Source: Moraxellaceae bacterium
GTDB lineage: Bacteria; Pseudomonadota; Gammaproteobacteria; Pseudomonadales; Moraxellaceae
NCBI GenBank assembly: GCA_030146505.1
Contig: JASLCO010000074.1
Location: forward strand, 1-22,065
Direction of reading: 5' to 3'
Length of the DNA stretch: 22,065 nucleotides
This document shows, piece after piece, positions 1 through 7,915 of this stretch. How positions within the stretch are numbered: the first letter of the stretch is position 1; the number at the start of each line of letters is the position of its first letter. The notes beneath the pieces were generated by a model. That model was not told where the DNA came from. It saw only the letters and a program-made list of their open reading frames with translations, and made no database searches. A program made the translations under genes and the position numbers.

Positions 1-1901
1 TCCAGCTTGCCGGCCTCAGCACCACGCGGGAGGACAATCCCTCGGCCTGCTTCAGCGGCGCCTGCAGTACCGACATCAGTGCCTTCTTCTCCGGCGAGGC
101 CAATGCCCAGGTCGGCGCGTCCTACAGGATCACCGATGCCAGCGGCCCGGGCGCCTATGGCGTGGCCGTGCTGGGCCAGGACAGCTATGTGCCACCGAGC
201 GAGGTGCTGCCGGATTCCGACCCGGCCAGCAACAGCCCGCTCTACACCGTCGTGGGCCTGGATTGCACCAATGCCCAGATCTGCGGCTACAGCTATGCCT
301 CCCTCAAGGAAAATATCCTGGCCAAGTTCAATTCGGACTTCGGCCTCGAGCGCGGCCGCCTGGAACAGGCGGAACCGGCGGTGCCGAACGGAGACTCGCC
401 CTTCAGTGCCGGTGACCTCAAGGCAGAGGAAGTGGAAACCCATGGTGCACTGAGCTGGGGAGTCTTCACGGCCGGCACCATCGCGCAGGACCAGACCTGG
501 CTGTTTGACATTGCCTCGTCCGAAGGGCCGCTTGAGGGTGTCGGTTTTGTTCCCTACATCGTGGGCTCCCAGGCCCAGGGCATACGCTCCCAGGGTACGG
601 TTTCCTATGCCTGGGCGGGAGGACTGGCACCGCGCAATGCCATCTCCGGCGAGCAGGGTGTGATGAACAGCTTCACGGCCACCGTGAACCTGGATTTCTC
701 CTCCATTGCCCTCGCCTTCAACCTGAGCATGGGCAGCAATACCTACGATGTCGCCTCCAACGGCTATGTCGGCGTCAGCAATCTGGGCACCGGCAGTGCC
801 TTCCGGCTGGACGGGCAGGACTTGTCCGTCCACCTGAATGGGGAAGCGCAGACCTGCTCCGACTTCGGTGGCTATTGCGCCACCGTCACCGGTTTCTTTG
901 CCGGCGAGAATTCCAAGCAGATGGGTGCGCTCTACACCATCCAGGATGTGGAAGACGGGGTTCCGACAGTCGCCATCGCCGGCACGGCCGCGCTGGATGA
1001 AAGTGGCTCGGCGGATACGTCGGAAACGGCCCCCGACGGCAAGGGCTATGCCCTGGCCTACGTCTATTCCTCCGAGCAGACCACAAACGTCCTGGGCGGA
1101 TATGCCGCCAATGAGGAGGCACTGACCAACACCTTTGACGATGTCTCTGGCACCAAGTCCCTGGCAAGCAGTGTCAGCGAGAATGGCGAGGGCGGCATGA
1201 CGGAAATCAGCCGTGGCACGGCCACCGTTGCTGATGCCGGCCGCATCGGCAACCTCGACTGGGGGCGCTGGTATGCACCGAGCACGACGGAGGTTTCCGT
1301 GACGGTGAGTGGCGAGGACAGGCTGTTGTCCGGCAACGAGTCCCTGCACTACATCACCGGCCCCATGACGCAGCCCGACATCTTCCTGGGCTACCTGGCG
1401 GTTTACGGTGAGGGCGCCACGGCCACCTACACCTACCAGGGCGGCACCACGGCCACCGGCAGCGATGGCACCACCGGCAGTGTCAGGAACGGCTCCACGT
1501 TGACCCTGGCTATCGGTACCCAGCCCACGCTCGCCGCCGACATCACCGTGGACATGAGCAATGGTGCTGCCTACCAGATGACCAGCAGCGACATGCCGGT
1601 CAATGTAGGCATCGCCGTGGAAGGCAGCAACGCTTATGCCTACGGTACGGCGAATTTCAGTGGCGCCACGGGCAACCCCATAGGTACGGGCAATGTGGCG
1701 GTGAACTCCGTCGGTACGACCTCGGCCTGCATCAGCAATGGTTGCTCGGGCAGCATCAGTGGTTTCTTCTCGGGTTCGCAGGCCCAGCAGATCGGCCTGG
1801 GTTACCACATCACTGACTCGCTGCCTGGCCGTCGTATCGATGGTGCGGCCGCTTTCGGCATGAACGGGCCTGTCGTCCCCGGCAACCCTTCGCAGTTCTG
1901 A
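1..1901 (+). CDS. Partial surface-type protein with repeated Cys-pair/FFSG modules (5' end outside window)
   Basis: The reading frame is open from base 3 to the TGA at 1899-1901, so the gene begins upstream; the ATG at 162 is internal. At least three module ends are visible. Each carries two cysteines followed by a glycine-rich turn: AC-4-C then FFSG near 48-100, TC-6-C then FFAG near 850-905, and AC-4-C then FFSG near 1728-1777. Each is followed by a Q-x-G-x-x-Y-x-I motif. Between them lie two longer beta-rich units opening with LSWG (about 450) and LDWGRW (about 1250), with similar GT-rich, alternating-hydrophobic stretches. The layout resembles the TbpB-like beta-barrel modules found at the C-terminus of some large FecR-domain or surface-lipoprotein proteins; that family link is a recollection of motif style. 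No transmembrane helix is visible. The product is probably exported, but its signal peptide is not in the window. Function unknown. Confidence 0.8.
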   Translation, partial: QLAGLSTTREDNPSACFSGACSTDISAFFSGEANAQVGASYRITDASGPGAYGVAVLGQDSYVPPSEVLPDSDPASNSPLYTVVGLDCTNAQICGYSYASLKENILAKFNSDFGLERGRLEQAEPAVPNGDSPFSAGDLKAEEVETHGALSWGVFTAGTIAQDQTWLFDIASSEGPLEGVGFVPYIVGSQAQGIRSQGTVSYAWAGGLAPRNAISGEQGVMNSFTATVNLDFSSIALAFNLSMGSNTYDVASNGYVGVSNLGTGSAFRLDGQDLSVHLNGEAQTCSDFGGYCATVTGFFAGENSKQMGALYTIQDVEDGVPTVAIAGTAALDESGSADTSETAPDGKGYALAYVYSSEQTTNVLGGYAANEEALTNTFDDVSGTKSLASSVSENGEGGMTEISRGTATVADAGRIGNLDWGRWYAPSTTEVSVTVSGEDRLLSGNESLHYITGPMTQPDIFLGYLAVYGEGATATYTYQGGTTATGSDGTTGSVRNGSTLTLAIGTQPTLAADITVDMSNGAAYQMTSSDMPVNVGIAVEGSNAYAYGTANFSGATGNPIGTGNVAVNSVGTTSACISNGCSGSISGFFSGSQAQQIGLGYHITDSLPGRRIDGAAAFGMNGPVVPGNPSQF

Positions 1902-1912
1902 GTGCAAGGTCA

Positions 1913-1935
1913 CCCTCTCCCCCATGGGGAGAGGG
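1913..1935. repeat. Perfect 10-bp inverted repeat, CCCTCTCCCC-cat-GGGGAGAGGG
   Basis: Arms at 1913-1922 and 1926-1935 are exact reverse complements around a 3-base loop. It lies 11 bases after the stop of the upstream gene and 22 bases before the next ATG. It has no T-tract, so it is either a transcript-stabilising or attenuating hairpin or a dispersed genomic palindrome. Similar CCCTCTCCC/GGGAGAGGG palindromes are common between genes in several proteobacteria. Confidence 0.75.
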
Positions 1936-1957
1936 CAAGCGGAATGCCGACGCTTAC

Positions 1958-4093
1958 ATGAATCATTCCCTCCTCCTTTCCCAAGCCATCGCCTGCCTCC
2001 AGGCAGGCGATGCCCTCGGGGCCCGTTCCCTCCTGATTGAGGCCAGCCTGGATGATGCCCGGCAGGATTTCCTGCTGGGTGCCGCCGCCCATGCGCTGGG
2101 CGAGATTCCCCAGGCCATCCGCCACTTCACCGAGGCATTGAAGCGCGACCCTGGCCATGCCCAGGCCGCCTGTGCCCTGGGCAGTCTCTATGCCGGCCTT
2201 GGCCGCAGGGCAGAGGCCCTGGCCCTTTTCCGCCGCACCCTGGCGCATGGCGAGGACATCCAGCTCCGGTTCAACCTGGCCGTGGTCCTTGCCGATGAAG
2301 GCCAGGCAGAGGAAGCGATGGCCCACTATCGCCATATCCTCGCGCAGGAACCCGGGCATTACGGTGCCCGCCACAACCGTGCCGGCCTCCATGCCGGGGC
2401 CCGTCGCCTGGGCGAGGCGGCGGCTGATTACCGGGTGCTGGTGCGGGAGCATCCCGCCGAAACACTGCCCTGGCACAACCTGGGTGAACTGGAACTGGCG
2501 CTGGGCCATTACGAGGAAGCGGCCCGCCTCCTGGCCGAGGTGCTGCGGCGCGAGCCCGGCAACGGCAAGGCCCGGCTCAGCCTGGCCGTGGCCCAGGCCG
2601 CGGCGGGCGAGATCACGGAAAGCCGGGCCAGCTTTGCCGCGCTCAAGACCATCGCGCCCGCGCTCTGGCAAGAAGCCCTGGACCGCCTCAACCACCTGCG
2701 CGGACGGGATGTGGCACCCGATCCGCGCCTCCTTTTCCTCGCCCGCAGCCAGGAGCACCTGGCGGCCTGCCACTGGCGCTACCAGGAGCGCTTTGCCGAG
2801 GTCTTCCGCGAGATGGCACGCGTGCCGGGCGAGGGCGATGCCCTCATGCTGGCCTTTCCCGCGCTCCTGGCCCCGCTCACGGCGGCGGAACAGCTTGGCC
2901 TCATGCGCCACATTGCCCGCCAGGTCGGCCGGCGCGTGACCCCCTTGCCGGCTTTACCCCGGCCCTTGCCCGGCCGACTGCGTATCGGCTATGCCGCCCC
3001 GCAATGGGGCCATCATGTGACCGGCCTCCTTTTCCGCGAACTGGTGGCCGCTCACGATCCCGCCAGTACCGAGGTGGTCGTGATCGCGCTGCGCACCCCG
3101 GACGGGAGCGCCAACCTCCACGCCTTGAAGAGCCGGCCCGGCCTGCACTTCCTGGACGCAAGCGCGCTTGATGACGAGGCGGCGGCCCGTGCCATACAGG
3201 CACTGGGGCTGGATGTGCTCGTGGACCTTGCCGTCTACAACGACGATGGCCGCCCCGAGGTGCTGGCCCGGCGCCCGGCGCCCGTGCAGCTTGGCTGGCA
3301 GGCCGCTGCCTACAGCAGCGGCGCTCCCTGGCTGGACTATGTGATCGCGGATGCCATCGTCCGTCCCGGTGACGGCTGGTGCAGCGAAGCGGAGGTACTG
3401 ATGCCTTCCTGCTATTTCTGTTTCAGCCATGAGGCCCTGCCCCCGGAAATCCCCGCGCGCGCCACGCTTGGCCTGCCGGACAACAAGTTCGTCTTCGCCT
3501 GTCTCAATAATCCCGCCAAGATCATGCCCGGCCTGTTCCGGCGCTGGATGAGCCTCCTCGCCCAGGCCCCCGACAGCGTGCTCTGGCTGCTCGTCAACGA
3601 CAGTGCCGGCGTCATCAACCTCAAGCGCGAGGCAGAGTGGGCCGGCATCGACCCGCGCCGACTGCTCTTCGCCCCGCGTGTTGCGCCGCTGGCCCATATC
3701 GCGCGCATGGCAGCGGCCGACCTTTTCCTGGACACCGCCCCCTTCAACGGCCACACCACGCTGGCCGAATGCCTCTGGGCCGGCACTCCGGCCCTGAGCG
3801 AGGCCGGCCCCACTTTCGCCAGCCGTGTCGGGGCCAGCCTCCTGCACAGCGTCGGCCTGCCGGAACTCGCGGTGGATTCCCCTGGCGCCTATGACGACCT
3901 GGCCCTCTGCCTTTACCGCGACCGCGACCGCCTGGCGGCCCTGCGCGCGCGCCTGGCAACGGGCCGCCTCAAGGCTGCCTGCATGGATGTGGCCGGGCAG
4001 GCCCGCCATCTCGAAAAGGCCTACCGGCACATGCGCAACCGCCACCACCAGGGCCTGCCGCCTGCCGCTTTTGCCGTCGCCAGCCTGCCTTGA
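1958..4093 (+). CDS. TPR-containing GT41 glycosyltransferase (O-GlcNAc transferase/SPINDLY-like)
   Basis: A 711-aa cytoplasmic protein with no signal peptide. Residues 1 to about 290 are TPR-type helical repeats (for example HFTEALKRDPGHAQAACALG and WHNLGELELALGHYEEAARL). Residues about 340-690 form the GT41 catalytic region. RIGYAAPQWGHHVTG places His353 at the position of human OGT H498. VLVDLAVYNDDGRPEVLARR and RPAPVQLGW are the family's Rossmann-border motifs. NNPAKIMPGLF gives Lys521 (human K842), and DTAPFNGHTTLAECLWAG gives the UDP-binding H599-T600-T601. Glu604 replaces the Asp common after HTT, a conservative change. GT41 enzymes transfer a sugar from a UDP-sugar to Ser/Thr, or to Asn in HMW1C-type members. 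The start has only a weak ribosome site. The donor sugar and target are unknown; the adjacent exported Ser/Thr/Asn-rich proteins are candidates by position only. A short hairpin (4084-4099) overlaps the stop. Confidence 0.9.
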   Translation: MNHSLLLSQAIACLQAGDALGARSLLIEASLDDARQDFLLGAAAHALGEIPQAIRHFTEALKRDPGHAQAACALGSLYAGLGRRAEALALFRRTLAHGEDIQLRFNLAVVLADEGQAEEAMAHYRHILAQEPGHYGARHNRAGLHAGARRLGEAAADYRVLVREHPAETLPWHNLGELELALGHYEEAARLLAEVLRREPGNGKARLSLAVAQAAAGEITESRASFAALKTIAPALWQEALDRLNHLRGRDVAPDPRLLFLARSQEHLAACHWRYQERFAEVFREMARVPGEGDALMLAFPALLAPLTAAEQLGLMRHIARQVGRRVTPLPALPRPLPGRLRIGYAAPQWGHHVTGLLFRELVAAHDPASTEVVVIALRTPDGSANLHALKSRPGLHFLDASALDDEAAARAIQALGLDVLVDLAVYNDDGRPEVLARRPAPVQLGWQAAAYSSGAPWLDYVIADAIVRPGDGWCSEAEVLMPSCYFCFSHEALPPEIPARATLGLPDNKFVFACLNNPAKIMPGLFRRWMSLLAQAPDSVLWLLVNDSAGVINLKREAEWAGIDPRRLLFAPRVAPLAHIARMAAADLFLDTAPFNGHTTLAECLWAGTPALSEAGPTFASRVGASLLHSVGLPELAVDSPGAYDDLALCLYRDRDRLAALRARLATGRLKAACMDVAGQARHLEKAYRHMRNRHHQGLPPAAFAVASLP

Positions 4094-4144
4094 GGCAGGA
4101 TGCATACCGGCTTCCTGAACATCCTCTCCCGTGGGGCTGGCCTT

Positions 4145-4215
4145 CGCGGGAGCGGCTTCAGCCGCGATTAGGGCGTTCGGGGAGGCTGGTCATCAGCGGC
4201 TGAAGCCGCTTCCCC
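4145..4215. repeat. Inverted REP pair (REPIN-like), intergenic
   Basis: Two copies of a REP palindrome face each other: core GCGGCTTCAGCCGC at 4152-4165 and its inverted form GCGGCTGAAGCCGC at 4196-4209. Both are flanked by GGGAG/CGCGAT-like sequence, with about 30 bases between the cores. The same REP family occurs as a second, better preserved pair inside the gene at 8006-15241. REP doublets of this type are usually mobilised in trans by RAYT transposases; no RAYT gene is in the window. Confidence 0.8.
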
Positions 4216-4411
4216 AACGGTGCTTCCCTGCCGGTTTTTTGCGCCTGCAAAGGGGCAGGAAGGACCCCCGTCCCACCGTTTTTAAGTCGCCTCGCCATAA
4301 CCCCCTGCCTCTCCAGCAAAAGTCCCTTTTGTTGATCTTGTGTTAGGTTTTTAGGTAAGCAGTTGTATTTTCTTAATTTTTCGTGTGTTGAGCGGCTAGG
4401 CCGGCTCTGAA

Positions 4412-4431
4412 AGCGTGATGAACATCACGCT
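4412..4431. promoter_or_regulatory. Perfect palindrome AGCGTGATGAACATCACGCT, candidate CRP/Vfr/Clp-type operator
   Basis: Nine-base arms are exact reverse complements around AA. Read as GTGA-N6-TCAC it has the spacing and core of the CRP-family site TGTGA-N6-TCACA, with C in place of the outer T on each side. Its centre is 4421.5. A start site near 4463 would put it at -41.5 (class II geometry), with GTATGC (4451-4456) as a poor -10 element, as expected of an activator-dependent promoter. The start site is inferred. The palindrome could instead bind another regulator or act as an RNA hairpin. Confidence 0.5.
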
Positions 4432-4493
4432 CAAAGTGTGCGGCACACACGTATGCGGCTGCGGTAACCATCACAAATCAACGGGGTAAAACC

Positions 4494-5669
4494 ATGAATC
4501 TCCAGCGTAATCTGGCTGCTGCAGGCTTCCTGCTGGCGGCTCTGGCCGCGCCTGTTGCCCATGCTACAGGCACCACGGCCGGCACTCTCATCACCAACAC
4601 CGCCACCCTGACCTTCGACGCACCGGATCCCACGGATCCGACGGGTCCCAAGGTTCCCCAGACACCGGTTCCGGCGACCAAGAACTTCGCCGTGGACAAG
4701 GTGCTGGATGTGACCGTGGCCAAGGTGGGCTCCGGCATCACCATCGTCACGCCCGAAGCCACCCAGCGTGAAATCAAGTTCACCGTGACCAACAACGGTA
4801 ACGGCGGCGAACAGTACAACCTGGTGGCCGACTACGCCGACACCACCGACAAGTTCGATCCCACCGGTGTCACCTTCTGGATCGACAGCGACAACGACGG
4901 CACGGTGGACTACCAGTACATCCAGGGCACCACCAACCTGGTACTGGCCCCGGACCAGAAAGTAACCGTCGTCGTGCGTGGCGACATCCCGGCCAACCGT
5001 TCCAGCCAGGCTGGTGGCGGCGCCCTGGTCTCCGGTGACGACTCCAATGTCACGCTGCGTGCGCTGTCCGACACGCTGCAGCAGGCCAACAACAGCTACG
5101 TGAACAACTTCCAGAGCGGTGTCCCCGGTACGGCGGTGGGTACTCCTGTGGTCGTGAACGTGCCGGGCGGCACCACGGTGACCTACCAGGCCATCATCGG
5201 TACCACCAAGGCTGACGGTCGTGACCTCGGCAAATACCTGGTGCAGATGATCTCGGCCAACCTCAAGAAGGATGCCAAGGCCACTCACCCGACCCTGGGC
5301 AACGACAAGTTCGTTCCCGGTGCTGAGATCACCTATAGCCTGACCCTGGAAGTCCTGGGCGAAGGCACGCTGGACAAGGTCCTCATCAAGGATAACGTGC
5401 CGGCCAACACCACCTACCAGAGCGGCACCATGGCCATCGCCTACGGCGAAGGCGCCACGGTGGCGGCTGCAACGACGGCTGCCCTGGCTGCAACGCCTGT
5501 GACCCTGCAGGAAGCCGGCAATGGTGACGTGGGCCTCAAGGTCAATGACGAGATCGACGTGGTGCCGGGTGGCAACGACGGCAACCTCGCCAGCGGCACG
5601 GTGACTGTCGGCGGCACGCAGCAGCCGGCCAAGGTCTACATCGTCACCTTCAAGGTGAAGGTGAACTGA
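4494..5669 (+). CDS. Exported DUF11-type protein, probable abundant subunit
   Basis: 391 aa. The signal peptide has n-region MNLQRN, a hydrophobic core and cleavage after AHA (residue 24). The mature N-terminus carries NTATLTF (residues 35-41), shared in form with the proteins at 6707 and 8006, then FAVDKVLDVTV and a beta-rich unit with FTVTNNGNGG. Residues about 180-260 are linker-like. About 270-391 is a DUF11-like domain (FVPGAEITYSLTL, IKDNVPANTTY) ending on a strand, VTFKVKVN. No lipobox, membrane helix or surface-sorting motif is visible. All six arginines are CGT whereas neighbouring genes mostly use CGC, a mark of high expression in many proteobacteria. The gene has a strong ribosome site and a 14-bp-stem hairpin just downstream. 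Probably a periplasmic or surface structural subunit; exact role unknown. Confidence 0.85.
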   Translation: MNLQRNLAAAGFLLAALAAPVAHATGTTAGTLITNTATLTFDAPDPTDPTGPKVPQTPVPATKNFAVDKVLDVTVAKVGSGITIVTPEATQREIKFTVTNNGNGGEQYNLVADYADTTDKFDPTGVTFWIDSDNDGTVDYQYIQGTTNLVLAPDQKVTVVVRGDIPANRSSQAGGGALVSGDDSNVTLRALSDTLQQANNSYVNNFQSGVPGTAVGTPVVVNVPGGTTVTYQAIIGTTKADGRDLGKYLVQMISANLKKDAKATHPTLGNDKFVPGAEITYSLTLEVLGEGTLDKVLIKDNVPANTTYQSGTMAIAYGEGATVAAATTAALAATPVTLQEAGNGDVGLKVNDEIDVVPGGNDGNLASGTVTVGGTQQPAKVYIVTFKVKVN

Positions 5670-5715
5670 TGGGCCGGGCGGATGAAGGGCACTGGCCTTT
5701 CATCCTGCCCGTGCG

Positions 5716-5783
5716 GACTGTCTGCCGGCCATGCCGGCAGACAGTCTCTTCAGCTTGCCTGCCTCGCCGGGCAAGCCGAAGAG
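5716..5783 (+). terminator. Two consecutive strong hairpins after the 4494 gene
   Basis: The first hairpin has perfect 14-bp arms (5716-5729 and 5733-5746) around CAT and is followed by only CTCTT, so it is a poor intrinsic terminator by U-tract. The second has 14-base arms (5746-5759 and 5770-5783) with one mismatch. Together they likely terminate most transcripts or protect the 3' end of the abundant upstream mRNA, separating its level from that of the downstream genes. Confidence 0.6.
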
Positions 5784-5867
5784 ACTGGATTCCTGATTCT
5801 TGTGGTGCATCGCCACGCCGCCCGTTAGCGTTGATGCCCCTTTGATGCATAACCCGAGGTAGATCCC

Positions 5868-6344
5868 ATGAAGCTGATCAAGATCGCTGTTGCCACCCTC
5901 TGTCTTTCCTTCTCTCTCCAGGCCCTGGCGGCTGTGGAACTCAAGAACGAGACCTTCCGCGAAGTCGAGGTCAAGGACGCGCTGGGCAACGTCAGCAAGA
6001 AGCTGGAGCCCCTGGACCGCGCCGCGCCCGGCCAGGAGGTCGTGTACATCCTCTCCTACCACAACGCCGGCAAGCAGCCTGCCACCAATGTGGTGCTGAA
6101 CAATCCCGTGGCCAAGGAAATGGCCTATGTCGCCGGCTCCGCGCAGGGCAGCGGCGCCCGTGCCGAAGTGTCGGTGGATGGCGGCAAGAAGTTCGGCGCA
6201 CTGGAAAGCCTGCGTATCCGCAAGGCAGACGGCAGCTATCGCCCGGCCACCGGCAGCGATGTCACCCATGTGCGCTGGACGGTGACGGAAGCCGTGAAGC
6301 CGGGTGCGCAAGGTTCGGTCACCTATCGCGCCGTACTCAGATAA
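5868..6344 (+). CDS. Small exported single-domain DUF11 protein
   Basis: 158 aa. The signal peptide starts MKLIKIAVATLCLSFSLQA, with probable cleavage after ALA (about residue 21). The mature part is essentially one DUF11 fold: APGQEVVYILSYHNAG, then PATNVVLNNPVAKEMAYVAG, a variable loop around DGGKKFG, HVRWTVTEAVKPGAQGSV and a final strand TYRAVLR. DUF11 is a beta-sandwich domain of envelope and surface proteins; here it stands alone instead of in tandem. A ribosome site (CGAGG) lies about 10 bases upstream of the ATG, and a clear intrinsic terminator follows the stop, so it can be its own transcription unit. No cysteines. It could be a minor subunit, cap or periplasmic partner of the larger DUF11 proteins around it; this is positional inference. 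Confidence 0.85.
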   Translation: MKLIKIAVATLCLSFSLQALAAVELKNETFREVEVKDALGNVSKKLEPLDRAAPGQEVVYILSYHNAGKQPATNVVLNNPVAKEMAYVAGSAQGSGARAEVSVDGGKKFGALESLRIRKADGSYRPATGSDVTHVRWTVTEAVKPGAQGSVTYRAVLR

Positions 6345-6356
6345 AAGCGTGTTCGC

Positions 6357-6386
6357 CGGCAGGGGTTGTGCCCCCTGCCGTTTTGA
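6357..6386 (+). terminator. Rho-independent terminator after the 5868 gene
   Basis: CGGCAGGGG (6357-6365) pairs with CCCCTGCCG (6372-6380) around a 6-base loop, followed directly by TTTTGATT. It starts 13 bases after the stop codon. Confidence 0.8.
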
Positions 6387-6401
6387 TTCGTGGCAAGCCC
6401 G

Positions 6402-6425
6402 AGATTCCCGCGTAAGCGGGAATCT
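6402..6425. repeat. Perfect 10-bp palindrome with 4-base loop
   Basis: Arms 6402-6411 and 6416-6425 (AGATTCCCGC / GCGGGAATCT) around GTAA. A degenerate relative (ACCCGCGAAAGCGGAAG) is seen near 21024-21040, which suggests a dispersed repeat family and not a gene-specific operator. Confidence 0.7.
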
Positions 6426-6706
6426 TGCCAATGCGAGTCGTGTTGGCATCTGCAATCCGTGTGGACGGGAGCGGGAAAAGAAAAAAGACACGAGCCCCGA
6501 ACGTCAGGAAAAAAACAAAAGGACAGCAGGAAGTGGCGGCTCCGGTCCGGGCTGCCAGCTTCAGGAAAAACCCAATCCATTAGGGAATCCCTGAAAAACG
6601 CCGCCGGTGCAGGGAGCGGTGGTTTTCCAGAGATTTCTCAATCGAAAACGGGGCAGGCGCTGTCCGTTTTCACAACCAGGTGTGCCTATCCAGGCAGGGG
6701 TAAAAA

Positions 6707-7903
6707 ATGAAACGCATGCTTCGTGGCGTGTTGGTGGGGTCGGGGTTGTTGCTGGTGGCGGCATTGCCACAGGCGGTAATGGCGGCCATGACGGAGGCGG
6801 GCACCGAAGTCAGCAATACCGCATCCGTGGCCTACAAGGTCAGCAATGCAGACCAGACGCCGGTGACGGGGAACGCCAAGTTCCTGGTTGACCGCAAGGT
6901 GGCGCTCACGGTGACCTATGACGGCTCCGCTCCCGTCAATGTGGTACCGGCACAGACGCAGGTGGGCCTCAAGTTCACGCTGACCAACCTTTCCAATGCC
7001 AACCTGGATTTCGTGCTGAATGCAGCCGATGTGCTGGCCAGCGTTGACATGGGTGCCCTCGGCATTGACCTCAAGGACACGAAGGCTTCCTCGCTCACCA
7101 TCCATGCCGATGACGGCACGGGTAATGCGCCCGCCGCCGGCGTGCTCAGCAACAGCCGTATCGTGGCGCTGTCGCGCGATACCGGTTCGGGCACGGCCAA
7201 CCAGGTTGTCGTCTGGGTGGTGGCCGACATTCCGGCGGCACCGCCTGCCACGGCCCTGCCCACGGGCGTGGTCAACAACGACATCATCGGCGTGACCCTG
7301 GCGGCCCAGGCCTATGCCCTGGCGGCCGATGGCGGCGCTGCCCTCACCGATGACAAGGCCAATGCCGACGTCAACAATGCCGTGCAGAACGTGTTTGCCG
7401 ATGCGGCCGGCGCGACCGATGCCCAGTATGACGGCAAGCACAGCGCCTACGGTGCCTACAAGGTGCGCACGGTGGAGCTGACACTGACCAAGACATCCAA
7501 AGTGATCTGGGACCCGATCAACCTTTACGGTGACGGCACCACGACCTTCCCCAAGGCCATTCCCGGCGCCGTGGTCGAGTACTGCCTGCTGATCCAGAAC
7601 CCGGGTGCGCTGCAGGCCACCAACCTGGCCATCACCGATGCTGTCCCGTCCAACGTGACCTACTACGCCGGCACGACCGGCACGCCGACCCTGGCGGCCA
7701 ATCTGCAGGGCGTGACCACGGGTGCGAACGCGACCTGCGGCGCGGCCACCGGCCAGCACGGGACCAGCTATGGCACCTACAGCTCCGGTACGGTCACGGC
7801 GGACTTCAGCCAGGCCCCTGCTGTGAACCTGGATCCGACCGACACGGCGCAAGGCGGCACGGGTACGCCGCTCTGGGTCCGCTTCCACGTGACGTTCAAC
7901 TGA
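6707..7903 (+). CDS. Exported DUF11-type protein, paralogue of the 4494 product
   Basis: 398 aa. The signal peptide has KR in the n-region, core GVLVGSGLLLVAAL and cleavage around VMA-A (residues 26-27). The mature N-terminus again carries an NTA segment (NTASVAY, residues 37-43), followed by KFLVDRKVALTVTYDGS and VGLKFTLTNLSNANLDF. It matches the 4494 product segment by segment over the first 100 residues. Residues about 281-398 are a DUF11-like domain (AIPGAVVEYCLLIQNPGA, ITDAVPSNVTYYAG) ending WVRFHVTFN. Two cysteines (YCLL and ATCGAA) lie in this domain and may pair; the 4494 product has none. Arginine codons are mixed (mostly CGC), so expression is probably lower than that of 4494. The following gene starts about 100 bases downstream beyond a long imperfect hairpin, so they are probably cotranscribed. 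Structural subunit role inferred. Confidence 0.85.
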   Translation: MKRMLRGVLVGSGLLLVAALPQAVMAAMTEAGTEVSNTASVAYKVSNADQTPVTGNAKFLVDRKVALTVTYDGSAPVNVVPAQTQVGLKFTLTNLSNANLDFVLNAADVLASVDMGALGIDLKDTKASSLTIHADDGTGNAPAAGVLSNSRIVALSRDTGSGTANQVVVWVVADIPAAPPATALPTGVVNNDIIGVTLAAQAYALAADGGAALTDDKANADVNNAVQNVFADAAGATDAQYDGKHSAYGAYKVRTVELTLTKTSKVIWDPINLYGDGTTTFPKAIPGAVVEYCLLIQNPGALQATNLAITDAVPSNVTYYAGTTGTPTLAANLQGVTTGANATCGAATGQHGTSYGTYSSGTVTADFSQAPAVNLDPTDTAQGGTGTPLWVRFHVTFN

Positions 7904-7915
7904 CAGGGCCTGACG

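Larger units (their letters stand above)
4094..4493. other. 400-bp intergenic region with REP pair, AT-rich stretch and promoter region
   Basis: No convincing gene. After the OGT-like gene it contains the inverted REP pair, then a markedly AT-rich stretch (about 4278-4385) unlike the GC-rich surroundings, then a 20-bp palindrome and a small GTGTG-CGG-CACAC hairpin (4436-4448). A good Shine-Dalgarno (ACGGGG, 4481-4486) follows 7 bases before the ATG at 4494. The open frame at 4131-4346 runs through the REP pair and has no coding character. Confidence 0.7.
6345..6706. other. 362-bp intergenic region with terminator, palindromes and leader of the 6707 gene
   Basis: No supported gene. It holds the terminator at 6357-6386, a perfect palindrome AGATTCCCGC-gtaa-GCGGGAATCT (6402-6425) of a kind widely dispersed in proteobacterial genomes, and an A-rich purine stretch (6474-6523). 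A further inverted repeat GAAAACGG...CCGTTTTC (6644-6651 and 6664-6671) lies in the probable leader of the next gene. A Shine-Dalgarno AGGGG (6696-6700) lies 6 bases before the ATG at 6707; the GGGGTAAAA context is nearly the same as that of the 4494 gene. I cannot place a promoter with confidence. Confidence 0.65.

Noticed and set aside
7..453. 148-aa plus-strand open frame at the window start
   Set aside because: It is an Arg/Pro/Ser-rich shadow of the frame-3 coding sequence, which carries the repeated Cys/FFSG motif from base 3.
6426..6706. Riboswitch (for example c-di-GMP type) in the leader of the 6707 gene
   Set aside because: Several stems are possible, but none of the conserved riboswitch core sequences I know is present.
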